From assembly GCF_963678635.1 (NCBI RefSeq), contig NW_026970820.1, positions 1,176,001 through 1,240,000 on the forward strand: a DNA stretch of 64,000 bases, read 5' to 3'. A program made the position numbers and the translations under genes. This document shows positions 59,310 through 64,000 of this stretch, one piece after another. This DNA comes from Symsagittifera roscoffensis (lineage: Eukaryota > Xenacoelomorpha > Acoela > Convolutidae). The notes under the pieces were generated by a model. The model had not been told where the DNA came from. It saw only the letters and a list, made by a program, of their open reading frames with translations, and did not search any database. The first letter of the stretch is position 1, and each line of letters starts with the position of its first letter.

Positions 59310-61269
59310 TATTTGGGTTAAAGCATCAAATGTACAATTTTATTCTATTCTATCAAAGGAATCAAACGAAAAGAGAAATTCTATTCACTTTTTACAATTT
59401 TCCACATTTCATTTTGCTCAACAATCAGTAAACTATTGTATTTTTAACTTGAAGAGCCTGTTATATTATCAAACAAAATTTTTTGATAAATTTTAAATTT
59501 CTTTTGTTTTTCGAACAATATTTTCAATTTTGAACCGATGGGATAAACTGCATTTTTTTTGCAGTAGCTACTTCAGGTGCACTCTAGCTACACTAGTGAA
59601 TGCAAAAAATAGTAGAAAAACAACGGACAACTGAATCTGGTTTCTTAAATTAGAAGTTTTTTTGTTCGGTTTTCAATTAGGATCACATCAATTAAAAATT
59701 GAAAGAGAGCAAAGACAAGAATAATAAACTTGCAATTTTTGTTTAAAATTGACAAGTAAAATGATCAAACTACAGTAAATTGCCTATGGCAAGCTAAAAT
59801 CATCCATCAAAAACCACTTTTGTTCACTTTTGAAATTGAATTATTTTTCGACCAAAATTGACCAGAGCTAAAATTGAAAAAAATAATATTTTCCTGAATT
59901 TCAAAAAACTGGTGCCAATCTATAATATCCATAGAAACACACTCTATAAACCTAATTGGAAAGGTTTTGATGAGCAAAGCCGAAAAATTACCCATTTTGA
60001 GAAAAGTGCAAAATACACCTTTTTGGTTAACTCAAAAAAGTGGAAAAAATGGGGAAAGGGGACTTCAAAATGAAACCATCCAAAAATGGCATTACATAAC
60101 TCCATTATTTTGTGAATTTAGACCCGCATGCAAAAATTTGCGAAAATCCTACGGGAAGTTTTTGTGAACAGATTAGTTTCTCCGGAATTTCGGTAGTACT
60201 AATTTCATTACTATACTTATAATTAAAGTCAAATGTAAAAGTCGTAAAAACTACAATTTTTTTATCAATTTTGACAAATTAATGATCAAAACCCACTAAT
60301 TTGGCTATGGCAAGTTCGAATATACCATCAGAACCCATTTTTTCTCAATTTTGAAAGTTTTTATTTTTTTGAAAATAAATGTTGAGTCACAAACAGGAAA
60401 AATCATATTTTTTTCTAAATGTCAAAAAAATTGTTCCATTTAAACTTATTCATTAGGCCACACGTTGGGAACCTGTTCAGAATGGTTTTCATGATCATAG
60501 CAGCAAAATTTACCCATTTTGAGAAAAGTCGAAAAAACACCTTTTTAGTTAACTCAAAAAAGTGGAAAAAATGGGGAAAGGGGTCTTGAAAACGAAACCA
60601 TCCAAAAGTGGCATTTACTAACTGCCATTATTTTGTGAATTGAGACCCGCATGCAAAAATTTAGGAAAATACTACCTGAAGTTTTTGAGAACAGATTAGT
60701 TTCTCCGGAATTTTCGTAGTACTAATTTCTTTACTATACTTATAATTAAAGTCAAATCTAAAAGTCGTAAAAACTGCAATTTTTTTTATCATTTTTGACA
60801 AATTAATGATCAAAACCCACTAAATTGGTTATGGCAAGTTCGAATATACCATCAGAAACCATTTTTTCCCATTTTTGAAAATTATCATTTTTTTGAAAAT
60901 AAATGTTGAGTCACAAACGGGAAAAATGAAATTTTTTCAAAAAGTCAAAAAAAATTGTTCCATTTAAACTTATTCATTAGGCCACACATTGGGAACCTGT
61001 TCAGAATGGTTTTCATGATTATAGCAGCAAAATTTACCCATTTTGAGAAAAGTCGAAAAAACACCTTTTTAGTTAACGCAAAAAAGTGGAAAAAGTGGGA
61101 AAAATGGTCTTCAAAATGAAACCATCGAAAAGTGGCATTAACAAACTGCCATTATTTCGTCAATTCAGACCCGCATGCAAAAAATTAGGAAGTTCTGACG
61201 AAACGTTTTGGAGAACGTGAAAGTTTTCAGCAAAAAGGTATATGTATATTTTTTATAGTACTTCTGCAC

Positions 61270-61324
61270 GGGAGGGGCCCCTACCCCTCCCTAATTGCTT
61301 TTTTTGCTACACGCGACCATCTAG
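61270..61324 (+). other. Unit-end hairpin T26 plus CTAG (GGGAGGGG version)
   Basis: Arms GGGAGGGG (61270-61277) and CCCCTCCC (61284-61291), loop CCCCTA, CTAG 61321-61324. The preceding bases match T5. Confidence 0.87.
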
Positions 61325-61772
61325 GGGTGCTTAACCATCCCCACCCACCCGACCGAAACTATAGACCATTCCTAATGATCCAATCGGGCTTCAATCACTG
61401 TTTTTTGTTCCATTGAGTAGTGTTCCAACGGAAAACGATTTGCGATAATCAATCCCGTTACAAAAATGATGGAGCACGTTTTCACTGAGCTACCTATCCA
61501 AGTTAGTTAAAGTGCCTTTGATATCTGAAACGCCCTTTCACAAAAAGCCCAATGAAGCAAAAACCTACCCAATTTTTCAGTGTTTGCTTGCCACATTTTT
61601 GATCTGGCGCTGGTCATGACGTTGTTTAAGTTATGGTCTTCCCCGACATTTTTTCTACAATCAAATATTTTTACGAGTGAAAAGAGAGTGCCAAGACAGC
61701 AGCTCCGCACAAAGTAGTGTAAGAAAAATGAACAGCTTGGATCTATTTTTTTTTCTCTCTGGTTGTTGTTAC

Positions 61773-61815
61773 GGATGCTCCCCACATGGGACCACATGGG
61801 TCCCAGGGAGCATCC
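61773..61815 (+). other. Internal compound hairpin, U26
   Basis: Perfect outer arms GGATGCTCCC and GGGAGCATCC, inner GGGACC/GGTCCC, as in U4. It starts 448 nt from the unit start. Confidence 0.85.
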
Positions 61816-63586
61816 CATAAGGATTAAAGCAAAAGAGCAACAAATATTTACCCGTCAATTAGGGTCACTCTTGCGGTTCAACAATCTGTATTTGAAAAAA
61901 AAAATGTTTCAAAGAACAGTTCAGGGCCGCATGCAAAAGATAAGAACAATCTCACGCATGGGTTCCTGAAATTACTTAATTAAAAATAAAAATATTCAGT
62001 ATGTGTAGGAGCCTTTAACATAAAATCCATTCAAAAAAAAGTCAAACCTACAATTTTTATCCAATTTTGACAATTTACTACTCTATACTCAATAAATTGT
62101 CAATGGGGATTTCAAATATGCCATCAAAACTCACTTTTTCTCACTTTTGAACTTTTTTATTCATTTTTGATAAAAAATGTTGAGTCAGAAACGCTTAAAA
62201 TCAATTTTTTCCAAAAAATCAAAAAAAGTTGTTCCAACCAATTTATTTCACTTAGCTACACTTTATGAACCTCTTCAGAATGGTTTTCATAACCATAGCC
62301 GTAAATTCTCATATTTAGAGAAAAGGCGAAATAACACCGTTTTGGTTATATCAAAAAAATGGAAAAACCAGATAAAGTAGTCTTCAAACCTTTAGGATCA
62401 AAATGTGACCTCAGTAAGGTATGATTGCAGTGTCAATTTAGGGTCGCATGCAAAATTATAGAACATTTTTGCGAGCCAACTATGAGAAAGAGACTTTTTT
62501 TTCGGAATTTGGCTATTAGTATTTGTGGTAATATAGTAGTAAGTGGCCACAGAAAAAAACTTGTAAAAACCAAAATTTTTAACCAATTTTGATAATTTAA
62601 AACTCAATACCTACTAAATCGACTATGGCAAGCTCAAAAAAGCCATCGAAACTCACTTTTTCTCACTTTGGAACAATTTTATTTTTTTGATAAAAAATGT
62701 TGAGTCAGAAACGTGAAAAATCATTTTTTTTCAAAAAGTCAAAAAAAGTTGGTCCAATTGATACAATTCACTGAGCCGAACTTTATGAACCTGTTTAGAA
62801 TGGTTTTCATGACCAAAGACAAAAAATTTATCCATTTTGAGAAAAGTCGAAAAAACACCTTTTTCGTTAACGCTAAAAAGTGGAAAAAATGGGAAAAATG
62901 GTCTTAAAAATAAAACCAAGGAAAAGTGGCATTAACAAACTGCCATTATCTCGTCAATTCTTGGCCGCATGCAAAAAATTGTGAAGATTAAACGAGTCTT
63001 TACTGAGGACGAAACTTTTTTTTAGGAATTTGCCTATTAGTATTTGTAGTAGTATAGTAGTAACTGACATTAGGAAAAAAAATTCGTAAAAACCACAATT
63101 TTTAACCAATTTTGATAATTTAAAACTCAATACCTACTAAATCGACTATGGCAAGCTCAAATAAGCCATCGAAACTCACTTTTTCTCACTTTGGAACAAA
63201 TTTATTTTTTTGATAAAAAATGTTGAGTCAGAAACGTGAAAAATCATTTTTTTTCAGAAAGTCAAAAAAAGTTGTTCCAATCGATACATTTCACTGAGCC
63301 ACACTTTATGAACCTGTTTAGAAAGGTATTCATGGCCAAAGACGTAAAATTTACCCATTTTGAGAAAAGTCGAAAAAACACGTTTTTGGTTAACGCGAAA
63401 AAGTGGAAAAAGTGGGAAAAATGGTCTTAAAAACAAAACCATGGAAAAGTGGCACTAACAAATTGTCCTTATCTCGTCAATTCAGGGCCGCATGCAAAAA
63501 ATTGGAAAGATTGAACCTGACGTTTTTGAGAACTCGATTTATTTTCCGAAAAGGACAGGGTATATATTGAAAAAAATTTTTTGCCC

Positions 63587-63643
63587 GGAAGGGGCCCCTA
63601 CCCCTTCCTAATCGCTTTTTGCGCCCGACGCGCGTCCATCTAG
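63587..63643 (+). other. Unit-end hairpin T27 plus CTAG (odd spacer)
   Basis: Arms GGAAGGGG and CCCCTTCC (63587-63608), loop CCCCTA. The 31-nt spacer reads GCGCCCGACGCGCG instead of GTGCTACACGCGA, giving a possible second small stem GCGC/GCGC close to CTAG (63640-63643). Confidence 0.83.
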
Positions 63644-64000
63644 AGGAAATTGTTTCGCCCCACCCACCCGACCAAATCATTTACCCACCCACCTGATCAG
63701 TCAGGCCACTTCCATGTCGTCTTTTTAAATTTGATTTATTCCGTAGCTGGATTCGATTAATGGTATTGCCCAAGAAATAAAAGTTTGACAGACACGACTG
63801 TTTGATAGAGACTTTTTCGGATCTTTTTTTCTAATACGTTTTCAAAATTATATCCTGAAAATAATCATGCGCCTTCATCACATATGTCATCGAAGCAAAT
63901 AGAGTATCGTGTTGGTTCCATAAATGTATCCCAGTATCCACAATGCTAAGAAGCAGGAAAACTAAAATACCTTTCTATTAAATTTGAGATTCAATGTCTC
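63644..64000 (+). repeat. U27: 5' part of a family A unit (cut by window edge)
   Basis: Tag AGGAAATTG, then the C-rich block and an A head resembling U7, U12 and U24. The window ends before the internal hairpin, which would be expected near 64120. Confidence 0.82.

Larger units (their letters stand above)
58785..61324 (+). repeat. U25: diverged family A unit with a C1-type tail
   Basis: Complete 2540-nt unit. The head is the most diverged A head (CACGATTTGTCCGCTTTTTC; CCGTAGGTGAAATC where others have CCGTAGCTGGAATC). Anchors are GAATGC 59598, GCATGC 60126, 60649 and 61173, spacing 528, 523 and 524. The middle matches U18; the last ~150 nt match U4. It is therefore a three-part mosaic. No gene supported. 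Confidence 0.86.
61325..63643 (+). repeat. U26: family C1 unit
   Basis: Complete 2319-nt unit, related to U4 in head and monomers. Anchors are GCATGC 61929, 62446, 62967 and 63490, spacing 517, 521 and 523. The tail differs from U4 (GAGAACTCGATTTATTTTCC) and is nearer to B. The spacer before CTAG is unusual. No gene supported. Confidence 0.87.
1..64000 (+). repeat. Head-to-tail array of ~2.2-2.5 kb hairpin-terminated units
   Basis: The whole window is one array of same-orientation units. Seen directly: 27 boundaries, each made of a GC-rich stem-loop, a 29-34 nt spacer and CTAG. There are 26 complete units between them, 2.2-2.55 kb long except U13 (1.6 kb). Five head families (A, B, C, D, F) alternate without a fixed higher-order period. 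No coding gene is supported; all open frames are short and lie inside repeats. Known biology: Helitron transposons end with a hairpin and CTRR and can form tandem arrays. Inference: these are non-autonomous Helitron-like elements or a complex satellite derived from them. The long spacer and absent Rep/helicase gene weaken the Helitron reading. Confidence 0.9.

Noticed and set aside
1182-63643. Integron-like cassette array with attC sites
   Set aside because: Same-orientation cassettes with hairpin ends invite the comparison, but there are no cassette genes, no integrase, and no attC core sites of the known type.
1-64000. CRISPR array
   Set aside because: Repeats are hundreds of bases to 2.5 kb long, and the intervening sequences are themselves homologous, not unique spacers.
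1-64000. Autonomous Helitron (Rep/helicase) within the window
   Set aside because: No open frame of the needed size on either strand, and no recognisable helicase or HUH motif in the short frames.
1-64000. Telomeric or subtelomeric repeats
   Set aside because: TTAGGC occurs only as isolated hexamers inside monomers (for example CATTAGGCCACACG); no tandem run is present.

Overview
This 64 kb window contains no gene I can support. It is AT-rich, has no open frame longer than about 112 codons, and shows no rRNA, tRNA, transposase, Rep/helicase or reverse-transcriptase signature. It is one continuous array of long repeat units, all on the + strand and head to tail. The size, base composition and regularly spaced A-runs and T-runs suggest a eukaryotic nuclear genome. 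The feel is nematode-like, but that is a low-confidence inference with no marker behind it.

Layout. I find 27 unit boundaries, giving 26 complete units (U1-U26) plus a truncated unit at each edge (U0, U27). Every unit ends in a GC-rich stem-loop followed 29-34 nt later by CTAG. The most common arms are GGAAGGGG and CCCCTTCC around a CCCCTA loop. Complete units are 2.2-2.55 kb, except U13 (1.6 kb). By their heads they fall into five families, in the order [B] A B A C1 B D A A C2 A C2 A F A D D C2 A A B A B A A A C1 [A]. A, B and C heads start with a C-rich block (CCCCACCCACCC or similar), D heads with CACAATCAGG, and the single F head is G-rich.

Inside a unit. About 420-485 nt from the start, families A, B, C and D carry a compound hairpin built from GGGACC/GGTCCC inside GATGC..CCC/GGG..GCATC arms. 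In A, B and C the rest of the unit is made of diverged ~520-nt monomers, up to four per unit. Each has a GCATGC anchor, a TGAGTCA motif and phased A/T runs. Anchor spacing is 521-524 nt in most of the window. D and F have their own bodies and share only the last ~150 nt plus the terminal hairpin.

How the parts relate. The terminal hairpin exists in four arm sequences and the internal hairpin in several, with paired changes that keep base pairing. The structure therefore appears to matter more than the sequence. Several units are near-identical copies placed next to different neighbours (U1/U23, U9/U11/U17, U10/U19, U14/U21). The identity of U1/U23 stops at CTAG, so the unit itself seems to be what is copied or moved. 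C2, U24 and U25 look like head/tail chimeras. The best hypothesis is a tandem array of non-autonomous elements with Helitron-like 3' ends (hairpin plus CTAG), or a complex satellite that evolved from them. The hairpin-to-end spacing is longer than in typical Helitrons and no enzyme is encoded here, so this stays unproven.
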